Below, piece by piece: positions 17,588-27,752 of a stretch of DNA of 64,000 nt; positions within the stretch are counted from its first letter, which is position 1, and the number at the start of each line of letters is the position of its first letter. Both the position numbers and the translations under genes were made by a program. This DNA comes from Burkholderiaceae bacterium (GTDB taxonomy: Bacteria; Pseudomonadota; Gammaproteobacteria; Burkholderiales; Burkholderiaceae_E), in assembly GCA_019635275.1 (NCBI GenBank), contig JAHBZV010000004.1, positions 107,054 through 171,053 on the forward strand, in the 5' to 3' direction. The notes beneath the pieces are model-generated. The model did no database searches and was not told the origin of the DNA. It saw only the letters and a program-made list of their open reading frames with translations.

Positions 17588-18628
17588 ATGCGGATAGGCG
17601 CCGCGAGACAAAGCTACGCCGCCGACGAGGCGCTGTTCGACTCGCGCGTGCAGTGGGCGTGGCTGGCACTGCTCGGGCTCGCCCTGGTCGCGTTCCCGTT
17701 CGTCGCGAACGACTACTGGCTGTATCTCGCATGCCTGGTCGCGATCAACGTCGCGAGCGCGACCGGGCTGAACATCCTGACCGGCTATACCGGATTGGTC
17801 AGCCTCGGCCAGGCGGCGTTCATGGGCCTCGGCGCCTACACGGTCGCGGTGCTCGAGCTTCGCGCCGGCACGCCGGCGCTGCTGAACGTCGCCGCCGGAG
17901 GATTCGTCGCGATGGCCGGCGGGGTCGTCGTCGGCATCCCGTCGCTGCGCGTGAAGGGCCTGTACCTGGCGATCGCGACGATCGCGGCGTCGTTCATTGC
18001 GCACTTCCTGTTCGCGAACTGGGCGTCGGTGACCGGCGGCACGGCCGGGCTCTCGGTGCCGCCGGCGCGGGTGTTCGGGATCGCGCTCGACACGTCGTTC
18101 CGGACCTACTGGCTCATCGTGCCGATCACGCTGCTGATGATCGTCGCCGCGGCCAACCTGTTCCGCACGCGCATCGGGCGCGCGTTCATCGCGATCCGCG
18201 ACCGCGACATCTCGGCCGAGGTCCTGGGCATCCCGCTGTTGCGCTACAAGCTGCTGTCGTTCGGGCTCTCGTCGTTCTACGCCGGCGTGGCCGGCGGCCT
18301 CTGGGCGTACTTCTTCCGCGTCGTCACGCCGGAGAGCTTCCCGCTGATCATGTCGATCTTCTTCCTCGCGGCGATCATCGTCGGCGGGATGGGAACGATC
18401 CTCGGCGCGATCCTGGGCGCCGTGTTCATGACGATGGTTCCCGAACTGCTCAAGCTGATCGTCGGCTGGTTGCCGCTCGGCGGAAACGCCGCCGTCGTCC
18501 TTTCGCCGGTTCGAACGATCGTCTTCGGCGCGCTGATCGTCGGATTCCTGGTCTTCGAGCCTCACGGCCTGGCCGAGATCTGGCGCCGGGTGCGCCGGTT
18601 CTTCCACCTCTACCCGTTTCGCACCTGA
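17588..18628 (+). CDS. livM: HAAT ABC transporter permease, LivM type
   Basis: 346-residue permease with about nine to ten hydrophobic helices after a short soluble N-terminus. Signatures GYTGLVSLGQAAFMGLGAYT and the coupling loop IRDRDISAEVLGIPLLRYK are present, and it ends with FEPHGLAEIWRRVRRFF. Start ATG at 17588, 37 bp after livH. The binding-protein gene follows after 52 bp. It is the membrane partner of the LivH-type protein in the second importer. Confidence 0.93.
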   Translation: MRIGAARQSYAADEALFDSRVQWAWLALLGLALVAFPFVANDYWLYLACLVAINVASATGLNILTGYTGLVSLGQAAFMGLGAYTVAVLELRAGTPALLNVAAGGFVAMAGGVVVGIPSLRVKGLYLAIATIAASFIAHFLFANWASVTGGTAGLSVPPARVFGIALDTSFRTYWLIVPITLLMIVAAANLFRTRIGRAFIAIRDRDISAEVLGIPLLRYKLLSFGLSSFYAGVAGGLWAYFFRVVTPESFPLIMSIFFLAAIIVGGMGTILGAILGAVFMTMVPELLKLIVGWLPLGGNAAVVLSPVRTIVFGALIVGFLVFEPHGLAEIWRRVRRFFHLYPFRT

Positions 18629-18680
18629 GCGCGAGCGCGCTCGACCACCCCCACCGACCATGCCCGACAAGGAGGATGAC

Positions 18681-19868
18681 ATGAGGAACGCCGACCGCCG
18701 GGGACTGACCCGGCGCCAGATGATGGCCGCCATGGCCGCAACCGCCGGCCTCGCGCTGGCCCCGGCCGTGCAGGCCCAGGCCGAGGACATCGTGATCGGG
18801 GGTTCGATCCCGATGACGGGAGTCTTTGCGTTCGCCGGCATCGGCATCCACGCCGGCATCCAGGATTACGTGAAGATCGTCAACGACGCCGGCGGCATCA
18901 AGGGCCGCAAGCTGCGCTACGTCCCCGAGGACACGGGCTACAAGGTCGACGCCTCGGTGGCAGCCTTCAAGAAGATCACCAGCCAGGAGAAGGTGCACCT
19001 GTACTACGGCGACTCGACCGCGTTCGCGAAGACCATCAACCCCGAGCTCAACCGGATGGGCTCGATCCTGATGGCAGGCGCCTCGTTCGCGACCGAAATC
19101 AACAACCCGGACAAGTACCCTTACCAGTTCCTGGTCGGCCCCGACTACACCGAGATGTTCGGCATCCTGCTGCGCTACATCGCGAAGGCGAAGCCCGGCG
19201 CCAAGGTCGCATTCGTGTACTCGGACTCCGAGTTCGGCCGCGACCCCGTCGAGCCGAGCCGCGAGCTCGCGAAGAAGCTCGGCCTGAACGTCGCCGCCGA
19301 AATCATGACGCCGCCGGGAAGCGTCGACGTGTCGGCCGAGGTGATCAAGCTGCGCCGCGCCGCGCCCGACTACACAATCTTCCACGGCTACGTGCTGGCG
19401 CCGATCCCCGAGTTCGTCACCCAGGCGAAGAAGATGGGGATGACCAGCCAGTTCATGGGCACCTTCTGGACCATGGACCACTCGATGGTCATGAAGATGG
19501 GCGAGGCCGCCGAAGGCTTCATGGGCGTGATGCCGTTCCGCTACTACTACGAGTCGGACCCGAAGGCGCCGATGCTCGAGAAGATCCGGCAGATGCGGCC
19601 CGAGTACCAGAGCAATGCCTACATGCAGGGCTTCCTCACGACGATGCTGTTCGCCGAGGCTGCGAAGCGCACGCTCGAGGGGGGCAAGGAGCTCAACGGC
19701 AAGAACCTGAAGGCCGCGCTCAACTCGATCCGCAACTTCGACACCGGCGGCATCATCGGCGTGCCGATCTCGATCAAGGGCAACTCGATCCCGGTGGGCC
19801 GGATCGTCCGCGCCGACATGAAGCAGCAGAAGATGGTGCCCGCGTCCGACTGGATCTCGCTGGAGTGA
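18681..19868 (+). CDS. Periplasmic substrate-binding protein of the second HAAT importer
   Basis: 395 residues. The start at 18681 is preceded by AAGGAGGATGAC, a strong ribosome-binding site; an in-frame ATG at 18660 is less likely. Signal peptide LTRRQMMAAMAATAGLALAP with a twin-arginine-like motif, cleaved near AQA-ED. The mature protein opens DIVIGGSIPMTGVFAFAGIG, the Peripla_BP_6 fold. Regions such as YPYQFLVGPDYTEMFGILLR match binding proteins of aromatic or acyl-acid importers better than LivJ, judged by eye. Placement between permease and ATPase genes, with an acyl-CoA ligase at the end, suggests a carboxylic-acid ligand (inference). Confidence 0.9.
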   Translation: MRNADRRGLTRRQMMAAMAATAGLALAPAVQAQAEDIVIGGSIPMTGVFAFAGIGIHAGIQDYVKIVNDAGGIKGRKLRYVPEDTGYKVDASVAAFKKITSQEKVHLYYGDSTAFAKTINPELNRMGSILMAGASFATEINNPDKYPYQFLVGPDYTEMFGILLRYIAKAKPGAKVAFVYSDSEFGRDPVEPSRELAKKLGLNVAAEIMTPPGSVDVSAEVIKLRRAAPDYTIFHGYVLAPIPEFVTQAKKMGMTSQFMGTFWTMDHSMVMKMGEAAEGFMGVMPFRYYYESDPKAPMLEKIRQMRPEYQSNAYMQGFLTTMLFAEAAKRTLEGGKELNGKNLKAALNSIRNFDTGGIIGVPISIKGNSIPVGRIVRADMKQQKMVPASDWISLE

Positions 19869-19875
19869 CCCGGTA

Positions 19876-20693
<818 letters not shown>

Positions 20694-20697
<4 letters not shown>

Positions 20698-22517
20698 AGC
20701 CGGCCGGCTCGCCCACACTGCCCGCCCTCACGCTCGCCCAGATGCTGCGCGAGCAGGCGCGGCTGCGACCGCACGCGATCGCGATCCGGCAAAAGGACTT
20801 CGGCATCTGGAACCCGGTCGACTGGCAGACCTGGTGGCGACGCGCGCGCCACGTCGGCCACGGGTTGCGCGCGCTCGGACTGCCCGCGGGCGGGCACGTC
20901 GGCGTCCTCTCCGAGAACCGCGTCGAGTGGGTGCTGGCGCAGCTCGGCTCGAGCCTGGTCGGCGCGATCACGGTCGGCGTCTACCCGACCAGCCCGGCGC
21001 CCGAGGTCGCCTACGTGCTGGCGCACGCCGACGTCGACGTCGTGGTCTGCGAGGACCAGGAGCAGACCGACAAGGTGATCGCCGCACGGGCGCAGCTGCC
21101 GCGGTTGCGGGCGATCGTCGTGATGGAGAAGAAGGGACTGCGCAACACGTCGCCCGGGCACAGCGACCTGGTCAAGTCGTTCGAGGAGCTCGAGCAGCTC
21201 GGCGCGCAGCACGAGGCCGCGCAGCCGGCGCTCGTCGACGCAGTGCTTGCCGCGCAGACCCTCGACGACATCGCGCTGATGATCTACACGTCGGGCTCGA
21301 CCGGCAAGCCCAAGGGCGCGATGATCAGCTACGGCAACATCCGCGCGGTCGTCCCCGGCATCGTCGACCGGCTTCGGCTCGGATCCGACACGACGCACCT
21401 GTCGTACCTGCCGCTGTGCCACGTCGCCGAGCAGATGCTGACGACCTTCGTGCCGATCTACCTCGGCTCGCAGGTGAACTTCGGCGAATCGATCCGCACG
21501 GTCCAGGAAGACCTGCGCGAGGTCGCCCCGACGATGTTCCTCGGCGTGCCGCGAATCTGGGAGAAGCTGCACGCGTCGATCCACATCAAGATGCAGGAAA
21601 CCGGCCGGCTGCGTCGCGCGCTCTTCGAGCGGGCGATGGCCGCCTGCGAGCCCTTCGCCGAGAAGGCGCCGCAGCAGCGCACGCTCGCGGAGAAGTTGCG
21701 CTTCGCGATCGCCTCGCTCGCGATCTTCCGTGCGCTGCAGAACTTCGTCGGGCTGCGGCGCGCGCGCGTGGCGCTGACCGGTGCGGCGCCGATTCCTCCG
21801 GCCGTGGTGCGGTTCTTCCGCACGCTCGGCGTGCCGCTGGTCGAGGTCTACGGACTGACCGAGTCGACCGGCATGATCACCGGCCAGCGGCTCGACCGCG
21901 TGCGGATCGGCACCGTCGGCGAGCCCACGCTCGGCGTCGAGCACCGCATCGGCGCCGACGGCGAGCTGCTGGTTCGCGGCGGGATGGTCTTCGCCGGCTA
22001 CTACAAGAGCCCGGAAGCCACCGCCGCGACGATCCGCGACGGCTGGCTGCACACCGGCGACGTGGTGCGCGAGGAGGACGGCCAGCTGCGCATCGTCGAT
22101 CGGCTCAAGGACATCATGATCACCGCGGGCGGGAAGAACCTCACGCCGTCGGAGATCGAGAACACGATGAAGGCGAGTCCGTTCATCCGCGAGTGCATCG
22201 TCATCGCCGAGGGTCGGCGCTTCGTGTCGGCGCTGGTGCAGATCGACTTCGAGACGGTCGGCAAGTGGGCCGAATCGCAGCGCATCGCCTTCACGCACTT
22301 CCGCTCGCTCGCCGAGCACCCGAAGGTGCGCGAGCTGATCGAATCCGAGATCGAGCGCGGCAACGCCCAGCTCGCGCAGGTGTCGCAGGTGCGGCGGTTC
22401 CACCTGCTCACGAAGGAGCTGGACCACGACGAGGGCGAAGTGACCGCGACGATGAAGGTGCGCCGCGCGAGCATCTACCAGGCCTACGCGGCCGAGATCG
22501 AAGCGCTGTATCGCTGA
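20694..22517 (+). CDS. AMP-dependent acyl-CoA ligase (long-chain/FAA15-like)
   Basis: 607-residue ANL-superfamily ligase that would activate a carboxylate to its CoA thioester using ATP. Motifs: P-loop YTSGSTGKPKGA, A5 YGLTESTG, A7 LHTGDVV, A8 RLKDIMITAGGKNLTPSEIE and a C-terminal lysine in GEVTATMKVRR. It overlaps livF by 4 bp and is the last gene of the operon. Fusion of import and ligation in one operon resembles clusters for phenylacetate, benzoate-like or fatty acids. The N-terminal domain is closer to long-chain ligases than to benzoate-CoA ligase, so the exact substrate is open. Confidence 0.9.
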
Positions 22518-22538
22518 GCCGCCGGCGCGGCGACCCGG

Positions 22539-23690
22539 TCAGAACCAGTCGTTCAGCATCACCCCGACGCCGATGCGCCGGATGCGCGTCTGGAAGTCGA
22601 GCAGGCTCTCTCCGTAGCCGTCGAAGTACTGCACGTACCAGCGCAGGTTCGGGCTGAACCCGGTGGGGCGGCTGAAGTCGAGTTGCGCCGCGCCCTTGCC
22701 GTCGCGCGCGAGGCCGCGACGCAGCGTCAGCGTCCAGTTGTCCAGGCCGCCGACGTAGCCGACCCGCAGCTCGCCGTGCCCCGCGTAGCGGGTGATCTGC
22801 GGGTTGTCGTCGCCCTCGGGCGAATCCGGGCTTGGCTTGCGGCTCTCGGGAATGCGCCACCACGGCCGGATGCCGATCCACCACGGCCCCGGGCGGTCGA
22901 GCAGCATCTCGGCAAAGAGGCGGTTCCAGCTGCGCGAGAACTCGCCGGATCGCCCGTTCGACTGGTGCACGAAACCGGCCGACGCCACTCGCCAGTCCCA
23001 GCCGAGCACGCGCATGCCGGGCGCCCACGAAGCGAAGATCTCGGGCTCGTGGCTGTACTCGCGGAACGGGCTGGAGCGTTGGTTGTTGTAGGCCTGCCAC
23101 CACGACTGCCCGGTGTACGCAAAGAACACCGCCAGGCGCCCGTCGTACAGCGGCGGCGTCAGCGGGAACTTGAAGCTGATCTGGAACTTGATCTCGTTGC
23201 GCTGGACCGGCGCGGCCGTGGCGGTGCCCGGCTGCTCGAACACGTGCGAGACCGGCAACAGGTAGTTCGGCCGGTGGGGCAGCAGCGCGAAGCGCTCGCC
23301 CCACAGTACGCCCTCCTCCTCGATGCGCCGGCGCACCGGCGAGTCGCCCGCCGGCACCGATCGCGCGACCGGGGCGACCGACAGGCCCTGCGGGGTGTCG
23401 CGGACGATCCCCACCGTCGGCCCCGCGGTGGGCTGGCCCGCCTCGACCGGCGCGGACAGCGATTCCGGCAACGGCGCGACGCGCGCCGGTGCGGGCGTGC
23501 GCTGGTCGACGCATCCGGCGCGCAAGGTCTCGACCGTCGTCTGCGGCGGCGCGTCACGCAGCGCATCGAGCAGGCAACGTTCCTCGGCGGTCTGCGCCTG
23601 CGCGCTCGCGCACAACGCGAGCCCCGCGAGCAACGTGCAGACGGCGCGCGGTGGCGCGACGTGACCAGGACGTGTCGACATGACCGCCAT
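22539..23690 (-). CDS. pldA: Outer-membrane phospholipase A (OMPLA)
   Basis: Outer-membrane beta-barrel phospholipase, about 383 residues. A signal peptide (MSTRPGHVAPPRAVCTLLAG, cleaved near AQA-QT) is followed by a long N-terminal region of about 90 residues not seen in the Escherichia coli enzyme. The barrel has the active-site motif VHQSNGRSGEFSRSWNRLF with the catalytic His and Ser, plus alternating strands ending in LNDWF, the usual C-terminal aromatic for barrel insertion. Two ATGs (23690 and 23681) are possible. It converges on the ligase gene with a 21-bp gap. Its function is lipid turnover in the outer membrane when asymmetry is lost. Confidence 0.92.
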   Translation of the reverse strand: MAVMSTRPGHVAPPRAVCTLLAGLALCASAQAQTAEERCLLDALRDAPPQTTVETLRAGCVDQRTPAPARVAPLPESLSAPVEAGQPTAGPTVGIVRDTPQGLSVAPVARSVPAGDSPVRRRIEEEGVLWGERFALLPHRPNYLLPVSHVFEQPGTATAAPVQRNEIKFQISFKFPLTPPLYDGRLAVFFAYTGQSWWQAYNNQRSSPFREYSHEPEIFASWAPGMRVLGWDWRVASAGFVHQSNGRSGEFSRSWNRLFAEMLLDRPGPWWIGIRPWWRIPESRKPSPDSPEGDDNPQITRYAGHGELRVGYVGGLDNWTLTLRRGLARDGKGAAQLDFSRPTGFSPNLRWYVQYFDGYGESLLDFQTRIRRIGVGVMLNDWF

Positions 23691-23718
23691 TGTGGCCCAG
23701 CCGGGCCGCGACCCTCGC

Positions 23719-24777
23719 CTACCGCCGGTTCGCGGCACCGCTGAGCGCGTCGCGCTGCATCGACAGGTAGACGTTGTAGGCATTGCGCCGGTTGGCCGCG
23801 TCGAAGGCCGGCAGCGCGGCGAAGCGCGACCAGTCGGTGCGCGCGTACGCCTCGTCGAACTCGAGCATCTCGTCGACCGCGCGACCCATCTCGCTGCGCA
23901 GGAACAGCAGGTAGTCCCGGGTGAGCGCGAGGTCGCGCCGCGCGTCGGTGGAAGCCGGGCCATGGCCGGTGACGACGATGCGCGGGCTGCGCGCGGCGAG
24001 CCGCTCGAGTGCCGCCAGCCACGCGCGCGTGTCGGCATCGCCGACGAAGGGAAGCCGCCCGGCGAAGACGAGGTCACCGGCGAAGAGCACGCCCTCCTGC
24101 TCGACCAGCATCATCAGGTCTTCGGGCGTGTGCGCCGGGCCGGCCGCGACCAGGCGGAAGTCGAGCCCGCCGAGCCGGAAGCTGGCGTCCCCGTCGACGT
24201 AGCGGTCCGGCGGCACGATCTGCATCGAGCCGGTGACCCACGGCGCCAGCGATTGCCTGCGCTCGGCCAGGCGAAGCGCCGGCGCCTCGGTCGCCAAGTA
24301 GTCGCGCACCGCGCGGTGGGCGATGACTTCTGCGCCGGCCGCCTTGAACGCCTGCAGCCCGTAGAAGTGATCGGCGTGGTAGTGGCTGACCACGACCCGG
24401 CGCACCGGCTTGTCGGTGATGCGCCGGATCTGCGCAAGCAGCGCCTCGCCGAGCGCCGGCGTGCCCAGCGCGTCGAACACCACCACCGCGTCGTCGGCGA
24501 CGACGAACCCGGCGTTGGACATGAAGCCCTGGTTGCGCAGCGACACCGCGCCCGCGTCGCCCTGGACGTACCAGACACGCGGCGTGAGCTGCTTCGGCGT
24601 GAGGTCGACGGTCACCGGCGCGGGAACTTGCCCGAGGCCATGTCCGGCGAACAGTGCAAGCCCGAGCGCGACCGCCAGCCACAGCAGCCACAGCGCGATG
24701 CGCAGCCGCGGGTGCCGGTCGCAGCCGCAGGGCTCGCCCGCCTCGCCGCGCCGCTCGGGTGGCCGGGCGAGCATCAC
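23719..24777 (-). CDS. MBL-fold zinc hydrolase, SoxH / quinoprotein-relay type
   Basis: 352 residues. An N-terminal hydrophobic segment (about 26-46) acts as signal or anchor, so it is probably periplasmic. Metal-binding motif SHYHADHFYGLQAF (HxHxDH), later His in GPAHTPEDLMM, Asp in FAGDLVF and His in VTGHGPAS complete the metallo-beta-lactamase site. SoxH-like hydrolases accompany sox clusters and PQQ-dependent dehydrogenase relays. Here the gene is the last of the leftward unit that begins with sox genes, 43 bp after the GlcG-like gene. The substrate is unknown. Codon and base use match the neighbours. Confidence 0.82.
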   Translation of the reverse strand: MMLARPPERRGEAGEPCGCDRHPRLRIALWLLWLAVALGLALFAGHGLGQVPAPVTVDLTPKQLTPRVWYVQGDAGAVSLRNQGFMSNAGFVVADDAVVVFDALGTPALGEALLAQIRRITDKPVRRVVVSHYHADHFYGLQAFKAAGAEVIAHRAVRDYLATEAPALRLAERRQSLAPWVTGSMQIVPPDRYVDGDASFRLGGLDFRLVAAGPAHTPEDLMMLVEQEGVLFAGDLVFAGRLPFVGDADTRAWLAALERLAARSPRIVVTGHGPASTDARRDLALTRDYLLFLRSEMGRAVDEMLEFDEAYARTDWSRFAALPAFDAANRRNAYNVYLSMQRDALSGAANRR

Positions 24778-24820
24778 GGCCGGCGCGCTCCCGTCATCGA
24801 ACCGGACCGGCCTCGCGGCC

Positions 24821-25324
24821 CTAGAACTCGATGTCGGCGCGGATCGCGTCGATGCCCGCGCGCGCGCAGACCTCGTCGGCCGCGCCCGTCGGGGCGCCCG
24901 AAACGCCGATGCCGGCCAGCGTCGAGCCGGCCGCCTCGATCGGCAGGCCGCCGCCGAACGCAGCGACGCGCGGGATTTGCCGGATTCCGCTCGTCGGCTT
25001 GCCGGGCTGCGTCTCCGCAGCGAGTTCGGCGGTGGAAATGCGAAACGACGCAGCCGTCCACGCCTTGTTGGCGGCAGCGTCGACGGTGTGCGCGCCGGCG
25101 AAGCGATCGCGCAGGTAGACCTGCAGCACGCCGCTGCGATCGCTGACCGCCACGCCGACCTGGTAGCCGCCCTTTCGGCAAGCCTCGAGCGCCGCCTGCG
25201 CGGCCTTCAGCGCGGTCTCGACCGTGAGCCCCTTGGTGGAAAACGTCGCCTCGGCCATCGCGGCCGGTGTGCTCGTCGCCAGCAGCGCAGCCAGCGCCAC
25301 GCTGCGGATCCTCGCGAACTTCAT
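24821..25324 (-). CDS. Periplasmic GlcG/HbpS-family (DUF336) protein
   Basis: 167 residues. Signal peptide MKFARIRSVALAALLATSTP ending near AMA-EA. The mature part carries the heme-degrading/HbpS-like fold markers: GYQVGVAVSDRSGVLQVYLR, HTVDAAANKAWTAASF and a GGGLPIEAAG glycine motif. GGAGG precedes the start at 25324, which overlaps the TlpA-like stop (ATGA). Relatives often sit beside PQQ-relay or sulfur-oxidation genes. The molecular role is uncertain, with heme or small-ligand binding proposed for the family. Confidence 0.8.
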   Translation of the reverse strand: MKFARIRSVALAALLATSTPAAMAEATFSTKGLTVETALKAAQAALEACRKGGYQVGVAVSDRSGVLQVYLRDRFAGAHTVDAAANKAWTAASFRISTAELAAETQPGKPTSGIRQIPRVAAFGGGLPIEAAGSTLAGIGVSGAPTGAADEVCARAGIDAIRADIEF

Positions 25325-25944
25325 GATGTCCTCCAGCGAGCCAGTTCCTCGACGTCCTCGGGGAACATCTCCCCGATCTCGATCTGCTTGAGTGCGCCGT
25401 CGCGTCCGATCACCCAGACGATCGGCAGCCCCTTCGGGCGTCCGATCGCCGCCTGCCAGCGCGCATCGAACATCGCAGCGTGAAACGCATAGCCGCGCTC
25501 GGCCATGTAGCGCTGCGCGTCTTCGGGCCTGCGGTCGATCGACAGCGCCAGCACCTCGAGTCCCTTGCCCGCATGCGCGCGGTGCAGGCGGTCGAGGTGC
25601 GGGTTCTGGCGCGCGCAGAACGGGCACCAGGTCGCCCACAGCTCGACGACCAGCACCTTGTCGCGCCAGTGGGCGGGGGCGAGCTCGCGGCCGTCGAGCA
25701 GCCGCGTGGCCGGCACGTCGATTTTCGTGCCGATCGGCGGCGCCGCGGTGCGGGCAGCGCCTCCCGGCGCCGACCGGACCTCAGCGGCCGGCCCTGCGCC
25801 CGCCTGCGCCAGCGCGCGGCCGGCCAGGCCGGTCAGCGCCAAGCCCGCGGTGCGTCGCAGCCACCGGCGGCGATCGGGGAAGATCGGCTTGAGCGAGGAA
25901 GGCATGTCGGTGCGCAAGCGCCTTGATCGGTTCGCAGCCGGCAT
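25321..25944 (-). CDS. TlpA-type periplasmic thioredoxin (SoxS/SoxW-like)
   Basis: 207 residues from the ATG at 25944, four bases after soxB; the ATG at 25905 would give 194 residues and is also plausible. A Tat-like motif DRRRWLRRTAGLALTGLAG points to export. The thioredoxin fold has active site WCPFC in ELWATWCPFCARQNPHLDR and a cis-proline region KGLPIVWVIGRDG. Position directly behind soxB suggests it keeps Sox proteins (for example the SoxY cysteine) or other periplasmic thiols reduced, as SoxS/SoxW-type proteins are reported to do. Overlaps the GlcG-like gene as ATGA. Confidence 0.85.
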   Translation of the reverse strand: MPAANRSRRLRTDMPSSLKPIFPDRRRWLRRTAGLALTGLAGRALAQAGAGPAAEVRSAPGGAARTAAPPIGTKIDVPATRLLDGRELAPAHWRDKVLVVELWATWCPFCARQNPHLDRLHRAHAGKGLEVLALSIDRRPEDAQRYMAERGYAFHAAMFDARWQAAIGRPKGLPIVWVIGRDGALKQIEIGEMFPEDVEELARWRTS

Positions 25945-25948
25945 TGTC

Positions 25949-27673
25949 TCAGGCGATGCCCGGATTGTCCTTCATCCCGATCAAACGGGGCAGGTTCAGG
26001 TTGCGGGGCGTGACGGTCCGCTTCGCCTTCAGCCAGCGTTCGACCACGTCCCAGATCGGCTCGCCGCTGGCGCCCTCGGCCACCGGCGCCCAGCCAGCGA
26101 CGCGGTAGGTGCGCTTCGCGTCGATCGGCACACCGTTCAGCCGCATGTCGGAGATCCGGCTGCCCATCTTCGCATTCGGATCGCAGGCGTAGGCGAGGCC
26201 GCCCACCCGCACCATGTCGCCGCCCTGCTGGTAGTACGGGTCCGGGTTGAACAGGTTGTCGGCGACGTCCTCGAGGATGGTCTTGATCATCTCGCCCGAG
26301 AAGTCGTTCACCGTCGTGTAAGGATAGGTGATCGCGGTCTGGTCCATCACGTGCTCGCGGGTGATCGCCTGCCCGGGGAGCAGGCTGGTACCCCAGCGGA
26401 AGCCCGGCGAGAACGCGATCTGCGCGCCCTTGACCTCCATCATCGCGTCGAGGATCAGCTGGTCGAAGGTGCCGTTGAAATTGCCGCGGCGGTAGAGCAA
26501 TCCCTCGGTGACGGCGAGCCGCTCCTCGAGCCGCGCGCGGTGCGGCGCGCGCACGCGGTCGATCAGCGCCTGCATCGCCGGGTCGGCCGGCAGCAGGTTC
26601 GAGAACACCGGCAGCAGCCGGTAGCGGAAATCGGCCACCTTGCCGCCCCGCACGTCGAAGTCCATCACGCCGAGGAACTTGCCGTTCGAGCCGGCGTTGG
26701 TGACCAGCGTGACGCCCTTCGCGTTGCGGATCGCGACTGGTTGCGGCACGCCGTCGTGCGTGTGCCCGCCGAGGATCGCGTCGATTCCGGTGACGCGGGT
26801 GGCCAGCTTCAGGTCGACGTCCATGCCGTTGTGCGACAGAAGCACCACCACCTGCGCGCCCTTTCCGCGGACCTCGTCGACGACCTTCTGCAGTCGCTCG
26901 TCCTGGATGCCGAAGCTCCAGTCGGGCGTCATGTAGCGCGGATTGGCAATCGGGGTGTACGGGAACGCCTGCCCGATGATCGCGACCGGCACGCCGTTGA
27001 TGCTGCGCATCGTGTGCGACGCGAACACCGGGTCTTCGAAGTCGGTGGTCCTGACGTTCTGCGCGACGAAATCGATGCGACCCTTGAAGTCGTTCGCGAG
27101 AATTTCCTCGACCCGCTTGGCCCCCAGCGTGAACTCCCAGTGGCCGGTCATCACGTCGACGCCGAGCAGCTTGCACGCGTCGACCATGTCCTGGCCCTTC
27201 GACCACAGCGCGGTGGCCGACCCCTGCCAGGTGTCGCCGCCGTCGAGCAGCAGCGCGCCGGGGCGCGACGCCTTCATCCGCTTCACCAGCGTCGCCAGGT
27301 GCGCGAACCCGCCGACCTTGCCGTAGGTGCGCGCCGCGGCCTCGAAGTCGAGGAAGGTGAACGCATGCGCCTCGGGCGTGCCCGGGCGGATCCCGAACGC
27401 CTTCAGCAGGTGCTCCCCGACCAGGTGCGGCGCGCGCCCGCGCGCCGCGGCCACGCCGATGTTCACGCTCGGCTCGCGGAAGTAGATCGGCATCAGCTGC
27501 GCGTGGCAGTCGGTGAAGTGCAGCAGGCTGACGTTGCCGAAGCGAGGAATGTCGTACATCGCATCGGCGCCGCTGCCCGCGGCCGCGCCACCGGCCGACG
27601 CGCACCCCTGCAGCGACAGCCCGGCCGCCGACGCGGTCGCGAGAACCTGCAGGAACTCTCTTCGATCCATCAT
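25949..27673 (-). CDS. soxB: SoxB thiosulfohydrolase
   Basis: Periplasmic dimanganese hydrolase that releases sulfate from the SoxY-bound thiosulfate adduct. 574 residues. Tat signal MMDRREFLQVLATASAAGLS followed by a possible lipobox LQGC. Metal and catalytic motifs: HFTDCHAQL, LLDGGDTWQGS, TGHWEFT, LLSHNGMDVD and LGGHTHDGVP. Length and order match characterised SoxB. A terminator-like hairpin separates it from soxX (see 27713), so it may have lower or separate expression from soxYZAX. It is followed at 4 bp by the TlpA-like gene. Confidence 0.96.
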   Translation of the reverse strand: MMDRREFLQVLATASAAGLSLQGCASAGGAAAGSGADAMYDIPRFGNVSLLHFTDCHAQLMPIYFREPSVNIGVAAARGRAPHLVGEHLLKAFGIRPGTPEAHAFTFLDFEAAARTYGKVGGFAHLATLVKRMKASRPGALLLDGGDTWQGSATALWSKGQDMVDACKLLGVDVMTGHWEFTLGAKRVEEILANDFKGRIDFVAQNVRTTDFEDPVFASHTMRSINGVPVAIIGQAFPYTPIANPRYMTPDWSFGIQDERLQKVVDEVRGKGAQVVVLLSHNGMDVDLKLATRVTGIDAILGGHTHDGVPQPVAIRNAKGVTLVTNAGSNGKFLGVMDFDVRGGKVADFRYRLLPVFSNLLPADPAMQALIDRVRAPHRARLEERLAVTEGLLYRRGNFNGTFDQLILDAMMEVKGAQIAFSPGFRWGTSLLPGQAITREHVMDQTAITYPYTTVNDFSGEMIKTILEDVADNLFNPDPYYQQGGDMVRVGGLAYACDPNAKMGSRISDMRLNGVPIDAKRTYRVAGWAPVAEGASGEPIWDVVERWLKAKRTVTPRNLNLPRLIGMKDNPGIA

Positions 27674-27712
27674 GGTGTTGCTCGTGCGAGGCGCGCGCCC
27701 GGCGCGCGGACG

Positions 27713-27738
27713 AAAAAAGGGCCGCCCGCAGGCGGCCC
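27713..27738 (-). terminator. Intrinsic terminator/attenuator between soxX and soxB
   Basis: On the minus strand GGGCCGCC, a 4-nt loop, GGCGGCCC, then TTTTTT: an 8-bp perfect stem with a T6 tract. It sits 15 bp after the soxX stop and 40 bp before the soxB start, in the direction of transcription. Confidence 0.85.
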
Positions 27739-27752
27739 GACCGACGAACCGG

